Positions 48,001 to 55,000 of a stretch of 64,000 bases of DNA are shown piece after piece (within the stretch, counting starts at the first letter, position 1; each line of letters begins with the position of its first letter). The notes beneath the pieces were generated by a model. The model saw nothing but the letters and a program-made list of their open reading frames with translations. It had not been told where the DNA came from and did not search any database. A program made the translations under genes and the position numbers. Origin of the DNA: Inhella proteolytica (lineage in GTDB: Bacteria > Pseudomonadota > Gammaproteobacteria > Burkholderiales > Burkholderiaceae_C); NCBI RefSeq assembly GCF_016093275.1, contig NZ_JAEDAK010000004.1, positions 279,477 to 343,476 of the forward strand. The letters are read 5' to 3'.

Positions 48001-48421
48001 GGCCCTGCTGGAGCTGGAGGTGCTGGAGTCCGCCGCCATCGGCGACATGACCCAGGCGGTGGCCGTGATGCGCGAGTGCCGCAGCTTGGGCGTGCGCTTC
48101 GCGCTCGACGACTTCGGCACCGGTTACTCCTCGCTCAGCTACCTGCGCCAGCTGCCGGTGGACGTGATCAAGGTCGACCAGAGCTTCATCCGCAACATGC
48201 TGGCCAGCCCGAGCGATCTGGAGATCGTCGTCGGCGTCATCGGCCTGGCCCGCGCTTTCCACCTGGAAGCGGTGGCCGAGGGCGTCGAGACCCTGGAGCA
48301 TGCCCAAACCCTGCGCCGCATGGGCTGCCAGCTGGCGCAGGGCTACGGCATCGCGCGGCCGCTGCCGCTGGCCTCGTTCGAGGCCTGGCGCGCGCAGTGG
48401 CAGGGGCTGCCCGCGGCCTGA
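45062..48421 (+). CDS. PAS-GGDEF-EAL cyclic-di-GMP sensor protein
   Basis: This 1,119-residue inner-membrane protein has two N-terminal TM helices, a DUF4118-like hydrophobic block (about 100-200), several PAS domains (about 205-680), a GGDEF domain with intact RLGGDEF near residue 765 and an EAL domain with AEALIRW near 893 and DDFGTGYSSLSYL. Both catalytic sites look intact, so it may make or degrade cyclic-di-GMP depending on the signal. The several PAS domains are likely to bind small ligands or redox cofactors. Divergent from the MATE gene; its stop codon lies inside the left flank of a 176-bp palindromic element. Confidence 0.92.
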   Translation: MQGDPKRRRAIAALAAGYLCFGLAWILLSDALLALLLLPEQMQRLSTVKGVLFVLLTTGFWTWALHHIGTLTPDPMPRQLARREGLAPPWLALLAALLLPLLALLLRQQLAPLAEARPVFLLFMLPIVLAALLGGLTAGLLATTLSGLLTALLTPDLRWSPFGWSGLDSFLWVLMLSTGVVISLLSAVLLRSLRRERRHRLLIDAVIEGSPDAIWVRDPQGQVLLANQVAQQQQGVLEGPLSPLEQATLGDGHVHNVAATRRLRDGPLHHLLLTVGPVPDAQGGRQGVFSIARDVTELRDSLAVLSRSQLALAEAQQLAHMGSWEIELPEGQPQTSAELRRLLGLPEGQLLHSLSELARCFEPGEEFEAALERALATGEPYQGDLQLRRPDGSRAWVTARLRVDLNAAGRPARLSGALQDISARKRAEMALAEREQQLRRVLAGSDQGYWDWDLVSDRLQVSENLERLLGYPEGQLHQRGTRWDDFVHPEDLPLALAAVERHKSGATPHYQAELRCQTQDGRWRRLSVRGRVLERDAQGRALSMAGTFNDITERHELELALREAQTVFDRSDEGIMFCDAELRITKINPALCAITGYSPSEVIGQTPRLFSSGRHDAAFYAGMWASLKQHGRWRGEIWNQRKNGEVYAEILSISVVRDAEGAVLHYIAVFTDVSLLKRHEEELERMLHYDPLTGVANRRLLTDRLQQALARARRSGKPLAVCLLDLDGFRQANERHGEDAGNRLLVGVAQHLQAVLRADDTLARLGGDEFVLLLTELHSTQECLQVLDRVLAAARLPVALGEGLQLGLSASVGVTLFPDDEVDADTLLRHADQAMFQAKDAGRDRYQLFDPEAERRAQAQRSELQRLQQAYEAGEFVLFYQPKVELAEGRLTGAEALIRWQHPERGLLPPGEFLPYLPGSALELLLGQWVLEQAWDQAARWHAQGQALCTGVNISAHELLAPGFATRLAATLARHPGVPPALLELEVLESAAIGDMTQAVAVMRECRSLGVRFALDDFGTGYSSLSYLRQLPVDVIKVDQSFIRNMLASPSDLEIVVGVIGLARAFHLEAVAEGVETLEHAQTLRRMGCQLAQGYGIARPLPLASFEAWRAQWQGLPAA

Positions 48422-48423
48422 GA

Positions 48424-48599
48424 GCCTGTTCACGATCTCTTCGTAGTGCCCGTTGCCCCGCAAAGCCGGTGGCTGCAAGGCGCAAACCGCAGCCGGGCTG
48501 GTGGCCCGGCGAGGATTTGCAACACCGCAGACGCTGGCTTTGCGGGGCAACCCGCAGGGCAAGGCAGCCCAGGGCACCACGAAGAGATCGTGAACAGGC
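48424..48599. mobile_element. 176-bp palindromic, MITE-like element
   Basis: Outer 21-bp perfect inverted repeats (48424-48444 and 48579-48599; ends GCCTGTTCACG and CGTGAACAGGC) enclose a second perfect 16-bp pair (48452-48467 and 48536-48551; GTTGCCCCGC and GCGGGGCAAC) and an inner CCGGGC/GCCCGG stem. A direct repeat CTGAG flanks both sides (48418-48422 and 48601-48605), which could be a 5-bp target duplication. No coding capacity. It could form a long mRNA hairpin between the GGDEF-EAL gene and proC. Confidence 0.7.
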
Positions 48600-48609
48600 G
48601 CTGAGCGCC

Positions 48610-48615
48610 ACAATC
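48610..48615 (+). promoter_or_regulatory. Candidate -10 element of proC
   Basis: GCCACAATC ends 6 nt before the proC ATG, giving a predicted leader of one base. It lies just outside the palindromic element. Confidence 0.45.
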
Positions 48616-48621
48616 ACCGCC

Positions 48622-49425
48622 ATGCATCCCACCCTCGCCTTCATCGGCGGCGGCAACATGGCCAGCGCCATCCTCGGCGGCCTGCGCCGTGCCGGCCGCC
48701 CCGCCGACGCCTTCCTGGTTGTCGAACCCTTCGAAGCGCAGCGCCAACGCCTGGCGGCCGAGTACGGCGTGCAGGCCCAAGCCCATGCGGACGAGCGCCT
48801 CAGCCAGGCCGCGCTGGTGGTCTGGGCCGTCAAGCCCCAGCTGTTCGGCGAGGCCGCCACGCCCGCGGCCGCTTGGCTGGGCCAGGCCCTGCACCTCTCC
48901 GTGATGGCCGGCGTGCGCAGCGACACGATCGCCGACCTCTGTGGCACCCAGCGCGTGGTGCGCGCCATGCCCAACACGCCGGCGCTGATCGGCCAGGGCA
49001 TTGCCGGCCTGTACGCTCGCGAGGCGGTGACGGAACTCGACCGCGCCGAGGTCGAGGCCGTGCTGGCGCCCACCGGGCGCACGCTCTGGGTGGAGCGCGA
49101 GGACGACCTGGACGCCGTGACCGCGCTCTCGGGCTCCGGCCCGGCCTATTTCTTCTACGTCGTCGAGGCCATGATCCAGGCCGGCCTGGACCTGGGCCTG
49201 CACGAGGCCCAGGCGCGCGAGCTGGCGCTGGCCACCTGCGGCGGCGCGGCCGCGCTGGCGCTGCAGTCGGAAGAGTCGGTTGCCACGCTGCGCGAGCGCG
49301 TCACCAGCAAGGGCGGCACCACCCACGCCGCGCTGGAGAGCCTGCGGGCGGATGGCGTGGGCGAAGCGGTGCAGCGCGCCGTGCGCGCGGCGGCCGCCCG
49401 CGCCGCCGAGCTCGGCAAAACTTGA
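48622..49425 (+). CDS. proC: Pyrroline-5-carboxylate reductase
   Basis: ProC reduces 1-pyrroline-5-carboxylate to L-proline with NAD(P)H, the last step of proline synthesis. The 267-residue protein starts with the Rossmann motif FIGGGNMASAILGG and contains VRAMPNTPALIGQG, ALSGSGPAYFF and the C-terminal signature TSKGGTTHAALESL. The frame is open far upstream, but only the part from 48622 is ProC-like. The start has no Shine-Dalgarno and a promoter motif immediately before it. ubiC follows after 28 bp. Confidence 0.95.
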   Translation: MHPTLAFIGGGNMASAILGGLRRAGRPADAFLVVEPFEAQRQRLAAEYGVQAQAHADERLSQAALVVWAVKPQLFGEAATPAAAWLGQALHLSVMAGVRSDTIADLCGTQRVVRAMPNTPALIGQGIAGLYAREAVTELDRAEVEAVLAPTGRTLWVEREDDLDAVTALSGSGPAYFFYVVEAMIQAGLDLGLHEAQARELALATCGGAAALALQSEESVATLRERVTSKGGTTHAALESLRADGVGEAVQRAVRAAAARAAELGKT

Positions 49426-49453
49426 TTCGCACGCCTTGGGCATCGCTTCCCGG

Positions 49454-50056
49454 ATGAGCCTGCGCGCCTGGCTGCGCGCCCCTGGTTCACTCTCCGCCCG
49501 CCTGGCCCGCCACGGCCGCTTCGAGGTGCAGTTGCTGCGCCAGGCCACGGCCAAGCTGCGCGCGCCCGAGCGCCAGCAGCTCGGGCGGCCGCGGCGCGGC
49601 TGCACCCTGGTGCGCGAGGTGGTGCTGCGCGTCAATGGCGAGCCCCTCGTGTGGGCGCGCTCCAGCTTGCACAAGAGCACGCTTGCAGGCCCCTGGCAGG
49701 CGCTCAAGGGCCTGGGCCGGCGGCCGCTGGCCGAGCTGCTCTACCAGGACCGGCGCGTGCAGCGCAGCACCCTGCAACCCAAGCGCCTGAGCCCCTGCGG
49801 CCCGACGCGCCGCCACATGCAGCAGCAGTGGCTGCAGGCCACCGGCACGCCCGCGCCGGCCGGCATGCAATGGGCACGCCACTCGGTGTTCAAGCGCAAG
49901 GGCGCGCTCTTGCGCATCCTGGAGCTGTTCCACCCGGATGTGGCGGCCCTGGCGCCTTACCCAGGCACGCGCCGGCCCACACTCAAGACGCTGGCCTGCG
50001 CACCGACCGGACGCCTGCACCACCCGCAGTGGGGGCCGGCGCGCGCGCCGCGCTGA
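49454..50056 (+). CDS. ubiC: Chorismate--pyruvate lyase
   Basis: UbiC splits chorismate into 4-hydroxybenzoate and pyruvate, the first committed step of ubiquinone synthesis. The 200-residue protein shows the family segments GCTLVREVVL, WARSSLHKSTLAGPW, LKGLGRRPLAELLY and a C-terminal ELFHPD. The Arg and Glu residues of the active site appear present. It has an extended, basic C-terminal tail. The start is 28 bp after the proC stop, so the two are probably one transcript. Confidence 0.85.
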   Translation: MSLRAWLRAPGSLSARLARHGRFEVQLLRQATAKLRAPERQQLGRPRRGCTLVREVVLRVNGEPLVWARSSLHKSTLAGPWQALKGLGRRPLAELLYQDRRVQRSTLQPKRLSPCGPTRRHMQQQWLQATGTPAPAGMQWARHSVFKRKGALLRILELFHPDVAALAPYPGTRRPTLKTLACAPTGRLHHPQWGPARAPR

Positions 50057-50124
50057 GCGGCCCTGTCCAAAGGCACTGCGGGCGCAGCCCCGCTACGCTG
50101 GCCGTCCCGTCTGCCGGAGGCCCC

Positions 50125-50499
50125 ATGCACCGCCGCCTTTCCCTGCTTCTGCTCAGCCTGCTACCGCTGGCCGCCGCAGCCCAGTCGCCCGCGCCACGCG
50201 ATCTGCGCTACCTCGTCATCCACAGCCCCGGCCCGGCCTGGGTGGCCGGCCGCTCGCCCTTTGAGCAGCCCGGCATCCAGGCCCATATCGCCCATTACCG
50301 CCAGTGGCAGCAGCAGGGCAAGCTGGCGCTGGGCGGCCCCTTCATGGACGCGGCGGCGGGCGGCATGATGCTGCCCGAGCCGGGCATCCCCGCCGAGGAG
50401 GTCGAGGCCTTTGCCAAGGCGGATCCTGCAGTGCAGTCGGGCCTGCTGAAGGTGGAGCTGCGACCCTGGCTGATCGGCATGCGCAGGTCCACGCCCTAG
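50125..50499 (+). CDS. Exported YCII-domain protein
   Basis: The 124-residue protein has a signal peptide (LLLLSLLPLAAAAQS) and then a YCII-related (dimeric alpha/beta barrel) domain: LRYLVIHSPGPAWV, HIAHYRQWQQQGKLALGGPF, and PAVQSGLLKVELRPW. Most YciI proteins are cytoplasmic, so the signal peptide is unusual. A GGAG ribosome-binding site precedes the ATG. A TACGCT -10-like hexamer lies about 28 bp upstream. Function unknown. Confidence 0.75.
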   Translation: MHRRLSLLLLSLLPLAAAAQSPAPRDLRYLVIHSPGPAWVAGRSPFEQPGIQAHIAHYRQWQQQGKLALGGPFMDAAAGGMMLPEPGIPAEEVEAFAKADPAVQSGLLKVELRPWLIGMRRSTP

Positions 50500-50571
50500 C
50501 TCGGCCTCGACGCCGAGCCGGCCCGCCGTCCTGCGACGAAATACGGAGTGCGCCAAGGCAGGCTGCGGCCC

Positions 50572-50577
50572 ACAATC
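50572..50577 (+). promoter_or_regulatory. Candidate -10 element upstream of small exported protein
   Basis: CCACAATCG matches the recurrent nACAAT motif. Here the gene begins about 70 nt after the predicted start, so the transcript would have an ordinary leader with an AGGAGG ribosome-binding site. Confidence 0.4.
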
Positions 50578-50653
50578 GTCCGCCTCCAAGGGGCCCGCTG
50601 GCGGCTGTCCACAGCGGATCCTGTCCTCCAAAGGACGGCGCAGGAGGTGGTTC

Positions 50654-51094
50654 ATGAAGTTCGGTCGAACACTCGCTCTGTCTGCCCTGCTGGCCCTGGC
50701 GGCCAGCCTGCCCGCTGCGGCTCAGACCAAGCCCTACAACGAGGGCTCGGTCTGGGGCATCAGCCTCATCAAGGTGAAGCCCGGCATGCAGGACATCTAT
50801 CTGCGCGACCTCGGCGTGGCGCGCAAGAAGCTGATGGAAGAGGCCAAGAAGCAGGGCCTGATCCTGTCCGAGAAGATCCTCATCGGCCAAGCCTCGGACC
50901 GCGAGGACTGGGACCTGATGCTGATGGTGGAGTTCAAGAACTGGGCCGCCTTCGATGGGCTGACCGACAAGTTCGACGCGCTCTCATTGAAGATGGTCGG
51001 CACCGAGGAGAAGCAGGTGCAGATGATGGTCAAACGCACCGAGACGCGCGAGATCCTGGGCAACAAGACGATGCAGGAGATCACGCTCAAGTGA
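50654..51094 (+). CDS. Small exported protein of unknown function
   Basis: The 146-residue protein has a signal peptide (cleavage likely after LPAAAQ, about residue 24) and a soluble domain that looks like a dimeric alpha/beta barrel (ISLIKVKPGMQDIYLRDLG; WDLMLMVEFKNWAAFD). It resembles the preceding exported YCII protein in fold type but not in sequence. An AGGAGG ribosome-binding site lies 6-8 nt upstream. Its last 8 bp overlap the opposite-strand LysR gene. Confidence 0.7.
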   Translation: MKFGRTLALSALLALAASLPAAAQTKPYNEGSVWGISLIKVKPGMQDIYLRDLGVARKKLMEEAKKQGLILSEKILIGQASDREDWDLMLMVEFKNWAAFDGLTDKFDALSLKMVGTEEKQVQMMVKRTETREILGNKTMQEITLK

Positions 51095-51986
51095 GCAGCC
51101 CGGCCAGCTCGCGCTCGGATTCGGCGAGCTGGACCAGCAGCCATGCATGCAGGGCCTGCACCTCGGGCCGCTGCCAGGTCGGGGCACTGGCGACCAGCCA
51201 GTACTGACGCGGCGACGGCACCTGCAGGGTGTGCAGGGGCAGCAGGCGCCCGTCGCGCAGCCGGTCCAGCACCAGCAGACCGCGCGCCAGCGCGATGCCC
51301 AGTCCGCTCTCGGCCGCCTGCAGCAGCAGACCGGCGTCGTTGAAGCTGGCCACCGGCTCGGGCAGTGGCTCCAGCACGCCGGCCGGCTGCATCCACAGCG
51401 CCCAGCTGGCGGTGCCCTCCAGCATCGGAAAGCGCAGCAGGTCGGCGGGCGCCAGGCCGCGCAGCGCGGCCGCCAGGCTGGGGCTGGCCACCGGCACCAG
51501 GCACTCGAAACCAAGCGACTGGGCCACGGCCCCTTCCCAGGGCTGCTGGCCATAGCGGATCGCCACATCGACCCCCGGGCCCAGCACCTCCGCGACGGTC
51601 TGGCGCGCGTCGATGGCCAGGCGCCAGCCCGGGTGGGCGCGCTGCCAGCGCGACAGGCGTGGCAGCAGCCAGCATTGCGCAACGCTCGGCAGCATGGAAA
51701 GCCGCAGCACACGCTGCGGCGCCTGACCGAGTGCGCGCGCCTCGCGTTCGCCAGCCTCCAGCAGCGCCAAGGCCTGCTGCACGCGGCTCAGCAAGGCGGT
51801 GCCGGCGGCGTTCAGGCGCAGGCCGCGGCCGACGCGGTCGAACAGCGGCAGGCCCAGGCGGTCTTCGAGCAGGCGAATTTGCTGGCTCACGGCGCCATGG
51901 GTCAGGTTGAGCTGCTCGGCGGCGGCGCGCAGGTTCTGAGTCTGCGCCGCCTGGCGGAAGGCGCGCAGGGTTTGGAGGGGCAACAT
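51087..51986 (-). CDS. LysR family transcriptional regulator
   Basis: This 299-residue regulator has an N-terminal winged HTH (LRAFRQAAQTQNLRAAAEQL, then THGAVSQQIRLLEDRLG) and a PBP2-type effector domain; it resembles the GcvA subgroup. ATG 51986 is chosen over a TTG 9 bp upstream. It is divergent from an alpha/beta hydrolase gene with a 93-bp gap, the classical layout for a LysR regulator and its target. A dyad abuts its own start codon, suggesting autoregulation. Confidence 0.88.
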   Translation of the reverse strand: MLPLQTLRAFRQAAQTQNLRAAAEQLNLTHGAVSQQIRLLEDRLGLPLFDRVGRGLRLNAAGTALLSRVQQALALLEAGEREARALGQAPQRVLRLSMLPSVAQCWLLPRLSRWQRAHPGWRLAIDARQTVAEVLGPGVDVAIRYGQQPWEGAVAQSLGFECLVPVASPSLAAALRGLAPADLLRFPMLEGTASWALWMQPAGVLEPLPEPVASFNDAGLLLQAAESGLGIALARGLLVLDRLRDGRLLPLHTLQVPSPRQYWLVASAPTWQRPEVQALHAWLLVQLAESERELAGLLT

Positions 51987-52003
51987 GGTTAGCAATGCTA
52001 TCC
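51987..52003. promoter_or_regulatory. Dyad next to the lysR start, candidate LysR box
   Basis: GGTTAGCAATGCTATCC is a near-perfect inverted repeat (GG-n-TAGC-AAT-GCTA-n-CC) immediately upstream of the regulator ATG and about 85 bp from the divergent hydrolase start. Confidence 0.5.
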
Positions 52004-52079
52004 AGTAGCACCAGGATTCATCGCTGGATTGGAGCGACCCTGCTGCCTAGGATCGCGCCACTCCCTGCCCCCGACCGCC

Positions 52080-53096
52080 ATGCTCAGCCTTCAACACCCC
52101 CTGATGCCGACGCGCCGCCAGTTGGCCCTGTTCCTGGGTGCCAGCACGCTCTCCACCTTGGCGCCAGCAAATCCAACAGCCCCCTCCACGGACTGGCAGG
52201 AGCACACGACCGAGACCCCGGACGGCCCGCTGGCCTATGCCCGCGCCGGCCAGGGCCCGCTGCTGGTGCTGCTGCCCGGCGGCCCGGGTGGCAGCGGCTG
52301 GGCGCTGCGCCATTGGTCAGCATCGCTCACGGATCACTTCACCGTGGTGGTCCTGGACAACATCGGCCGCGGCCGCAGTGAACGCCTGGCCGACCCGCGC
52401 CGCTACACGCTCGCGCGCGACGTCGAGGACCTCGAGCGCCTGCGCCAGCACCTCGGCCAAGAGCGCCTGTGCGTGTACGGCCACAGCTACGGCGGCCTGC
52501 TGGCCCAGGCCTGGGGCGCGGCGCACCCGCAGCGCGTGCGGGGGCTGATCCTGGGCAACACCCTGCACGGTGCGCGTGCCTGGCAGGAGCAACTGGAGCG
52601 CTGCAAGGCACAGGTGCGCTTCCAGCACCCGGCGGTGTGGGCGCAATGGCAGGCGGATCGGGCGCGCGGTCTGCGCTCGGACCGCGACGCCTTCGACACC
52701 CTGCTCAGCCCCTGCCTGGACACGCTCTATTGGCACAACCCCGAGCACGCGGGGCGCAAGCCCCCCGTCGGTCCACCACCCAGCCCGCAGCCGGAGCGCG
52801 ACCGGCTGAACCGCACGGTCTATCTGGCCATGCTGGGCGACGACCCCGAGTGGGAGGTGGGCGGCACGCTGGCGGGCGTCGAAATGCTGCCGCAGCTGCC
52901 GCGCATTCAGGCGCCAGCCCTGGTGCTGAGCGGACGGGCAGATCGCATCTGCCCGCCCTCCGCCGCGCAGGAGATCGCGTCCGTGCTGCCGCAGGCGCAG
53001 TGCCATGTGTTTGAAGGCAGTGGCCACCGCCCCTTCGTCGAAGAGCCCGAAGCTTGGGCACTGCGCGTGGCGGGCTTCGGGCGCAGCCTGGACTGA
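52080..53096 (+). CDS. Alpha/beta hydrolase (proline iminopeptidase-like), probably Tat-exported
   Basis: The 338-residue protein has an N-terminal TRRQLALFLGAS twin-arginine-like signal, then an alpha/beta hydrolase fold: oxyanion region LPGGPGGSG, nucleophile elbow GHSYGG with Ser, acid SGRADRICP with Asp, and His in GSGHRPF. The GGPGG and YGHSYGG motifs resemble proline iminopeptidases. ATG 52080 or the internal ATG 24 bp later could be the start; the latter gives a shorter signal. It is probably controlled by the divergent LysR protein. Confidence 0.83.
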   Translation: MLSLQHPLMPTRRQLALFLGASTLSTLAPANPTAPSTDWQEHTTETPDGPLAYARAGQGPLLVLLPGGPGGSGWALRHWSASLTDHFTVVVLDNIGRGRSERLADPRRYTLARDVEDLERLRQHLGQERLCVYGHSYGGLLAQAWGAAHPQRVRGLILGNTLHGARAWQEQLERCKAQVRFQHPAVWAQWQADRARGLRSDRDAFDTLLSPCLDTLYWHNPEHAGRKPPVGPPPSPQPERDRLNRTVYLAMLGDDPEWEVGGTLAGVEMLPQLPRIQAPALVLSGRADRICPPSAAQEIASVLPQAQCHVFEGSGHRPFVEEPEAWALRVAGFGRSLD

Positions 53097-53138
53097 GAGG
53101 CTCAGCGGGATTCGGGCATGACCGATTGCCCCGGCACC

Positions 53139-53579
53139 TCAGCCCGCCTGGTTTTTCCAGAGCCGGCGCAGCACCTCGATATGCGCATCGCCAGCCGGTA
53201 CGAAGCGCTGGGGGTGTTCGCAGCGGTACAGCCCCTGCGCACCGGGCTCCAGGCGGAGCAGCCACAGGCCTTGCTGGCCGGGCTGGAAGACGAGGTCGCT
53301 GCTGGAGCGCGGCGCCTGCGCGGCGCGGCTGCGCACCAGCGCCAGCCGCAAGCCGAGCGGCCCTTTCCAGAGTTCGCTGAACTGGAGCACGCCCAGATCC
53401 AACGGAGCCGCTTGCGGCCCGGTCTGCAACTGGGTCTGGCCCAACCACATGCCGAGGCCGATCAGGTCGGAGTCGCGCAGCAGCTCGGCATCACTCAGCG
53501 GTGCCCACATGGCGCGCGCCTGGGAACTGGCCGCGGCCACCACGCCCAGCAGGGCGCGGCGCCGCAGGCCGGGCTTCAC
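53139..53579 (-). CDS. Exported hypothetical protein paired with matrixin
   Basis: The 146-residue product starts at a GTG that overlaps the stop of the matrixin gene (GTGA), which decides the start over an ATG 42 bp upstream. The N-terminus (RRRALLGVVAAASSQARA) is a signal peptide with a twin-arginine flavour. The remainder contains LRDSDLIGLGMWLGQTQL and a Trp/Leu-rich C-terminus. No family is recognised. The tight coupling suggests that it assists or regulates the metalloprotease. Confidence 0.7.
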   Translation of the reverse strand: MKPGLRRRALLGVVAAASSQARAMWAPLSDAELLRDSDLIGLGMWLGQTQLQTGPQAAPLDLGVLQFSELWKGPLGLRLALVRSRAAQAPRSSSDLVFQPGQQGLWLLRLEPGAQGLYRCEHPQRFVPAGDAHIEVLRRLWKNQAG

Positions 53580-54319
53580 GGCTTGCGCGCGGCGCGCGTA
53601 CGGCTCAGGCCGGCCACGCACAGGCCCAGGGCCAGCAGCAGGGCCGGGCTGGGTTCGGGGACGTTGTGAGTAACGGCGCGGCCATAAATGAACTGCGCAC
53701 CCGCGATGTCATCGGCCTGCAGGCCCGCGAAGGCTTCGGTGTAGAAGGGGTTCATCAGCGAACCCGCCACGCCGGTGTGGTCCAGGCCAATGGCGTGGCC
53801 GATCTCGTGCGCCAGCACCTGGAAGATGTCGAAGCCCGCACCGCCGAAGCCGATCTTCCAGGCCTCGGCAGAGTCGAAGTGGATGTCACCAGCGGCGCTG
53901 CTGCCGTTGGCAGGCGGGTAGTAGCCATGCGCCAGGGTGCCGAAGACCCCGTCCATGGTGTGCGCGCCCAGACGGATGTCAGCACCGGCGCCAGCGGCAT
54001 TGAAGGCCAGTCCGCTGTCCGCCACCTGCACGAAGGTGATGTCGGCCACCGCTGACCAGGCGCTGAAGGCGTTTTGCACCTGGGTCAGCCAACCCGGGAG
54101 GCCAGAAAACAGGGTGGCGAACGAGGTGTTGGCACACCCGACGAATTCATCGGCGCAGGACACGCCATCGGCCACGAAGCTGTAGGTCACCGTGGCGCCG
54201 GTGCCCATCACCGGCGAGCCCCATTTGCCGGGGGTGGTGGGGCCCACCACAAAGGCTTGAGCGGCCAGGGGCAGGCTCAGGGCCAGGGTTGCACAGAGTC
54301 GGGTCAGGGTGGCGCGCAT
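53576..54319 (-). CDS. Matrixin-type metalloprotease with PEP-CTERM sorting signal
   Basis: The 247-residue protein has a signal peptide (cleavage likely after AAQA), a catalytic zinc motif HEIGHAIGLDHTG (HExxHxxGxxH) followed by the Met-turn region LMNPFY, and a C-terminal PEP-CTERM signal: VPEPSP, a hydrophobic segment, and a basic end (RTRAARKP). Exosortase should remove the tail. Matrixins are secreted zinc endopeptidases. A GAGGA ribosome-binding site lies 5 nt before the ATG. A sigma-54-like promoter lies about 45 bp upstream. It forms an operon with the small exported protein. Confidence 0.88.
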   Translation of the reverse strand: MRATLTRLCATLALSLPLAAQAFVVGPTTPGKWGSPVMGTGATVTYSFVADGVSCADEFVGCANTSFATLFSGLPGWLTQVQNAFSAWSAVADITFVQVADSGLAFNAAGAGADIRLGAHTMDGVFGTLAHGYYPPANGSSAAGDIHFDSAEAWKIGFGGAGFDIFQVLAHEIGHAIGLDHTGVAGSLMNPFYTEAFAGLQADDIAGAQFIYGRAVTHNVPEPSPALLLALGLCVAGLSRTRAARKP

Positions 54320-54358
54320 GGGATCCTCGCTTCGAAGGGGACAGGTTGTGCTGCCCTC

Positions 54359-54373
54359 GCATGGATCGCGCCA
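54359..54373 (-). promoter_or_regulatory. Candidate sigma-54 promoter of the matrixin gene
   Basis: On the minus strand TGGCGCGATCCATGC keeps the invariant GG and GC with exactly 10 bases between them, as in TGGCAC-N5-TTGC. The predicted transcription start is near 54347, leaving a leader that contains the GAGGA site. A dyad TGTC-N9-GACA lies about 65 bp further upstream (54437-54453). Confidence 0.45.
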
Positions 54374-54474
54374 GGCGGCCCAAGTGCTTGCGTGCACTGG
54401 GGTTTTTCCGCACACCGGCGGCACCGCAGGGCGGCGTGTCAAGCCCGCCGACAGCCCGCCCCCGGCGCCCCCTC

Positions 54475-54930
54475 TCAGCCCGGCCCGGTGCCGAAATCGA
54501 ACACGATCTCCCAATCCCCCCCCGGCTTGCGCCGCCAAGTGGACTGGAAGCGCGCCACCAGCTTGCCTGCGGGGTCGCGCACCGGCCCGCTGGTGCGGCC
54601 CAGTTCACCGCTGGGCAGCACCAGGGCCAGGTCGGGGGCCCAGCTGAAGGGCGGGGTCGGGCCCTCGAAGAATGGAGCCCAGTGGGCCACCACCGCGTCG
54701 GGACCCAGCAGGGGTTCGTTCTTGCCCTTGATCCAGACCGTGTCCGGCGCCAGGAAGCGGCGGAATGCTGCCAGATCGCGCGCAGCCATGGTGGCGGCAA
54801 AGGCGGTCTCGGTGGCGCGCAGGGCTTCGGTGCGGCGGGCGATCTCGGCAGCCTCGGGCCAGGGGGGCTGCGCCCGGGCGATCAAGGGCAGGCTGGCGGC
54901 GCCCACGAGGAGGTGACGGCGTTCGGGCAT
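54475..54930 (-). CDS. Exported SnoaL/DUF4440-like protein
   Basis: The 151-residue protein has a signal peptide (HLLVGAASLPLIARAQ) and a nuclear transport factor 2-type domain with ALRATETAFAATMAARDLAAF, VWIKGKNEPLLGPDAVV, and a C-terminal WEIVFDFGTG. DUF4440/SnoaL proteins are often isomerases or binding proteins; function here is unknown. ATG 54930 is chosen because the signal peptide follows directly. Confidence 0.75.
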   Translation of the reverse strand: MPERRHLLVGAASLPLIARAQPPWPEAAEIARRTEALRATETAFAATMAARDLAAFRRFLAPDTVWIKGKNEPLLGPDAVVAHWAPFFEGPTPPFSWAPDLALVLPSGELGRTSGPVRDPAGKLVARFQSTWRRKPGGDWEIVFDFGTGPG

Positions 54931-55000
54931 GGCAGGCTGGGCATCAGAAGGTCCGCACAGCCTAGGCCTCGGAGGCGGCCCTGCCACCCGTCACGGCGGG

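Noticed and set aside
47845..49425. A 526-codon frame covering proC and upstream
   Set aside because: The upstream part is a shadow of the EAL domain and the palindromic element; ProC begins at 48622.
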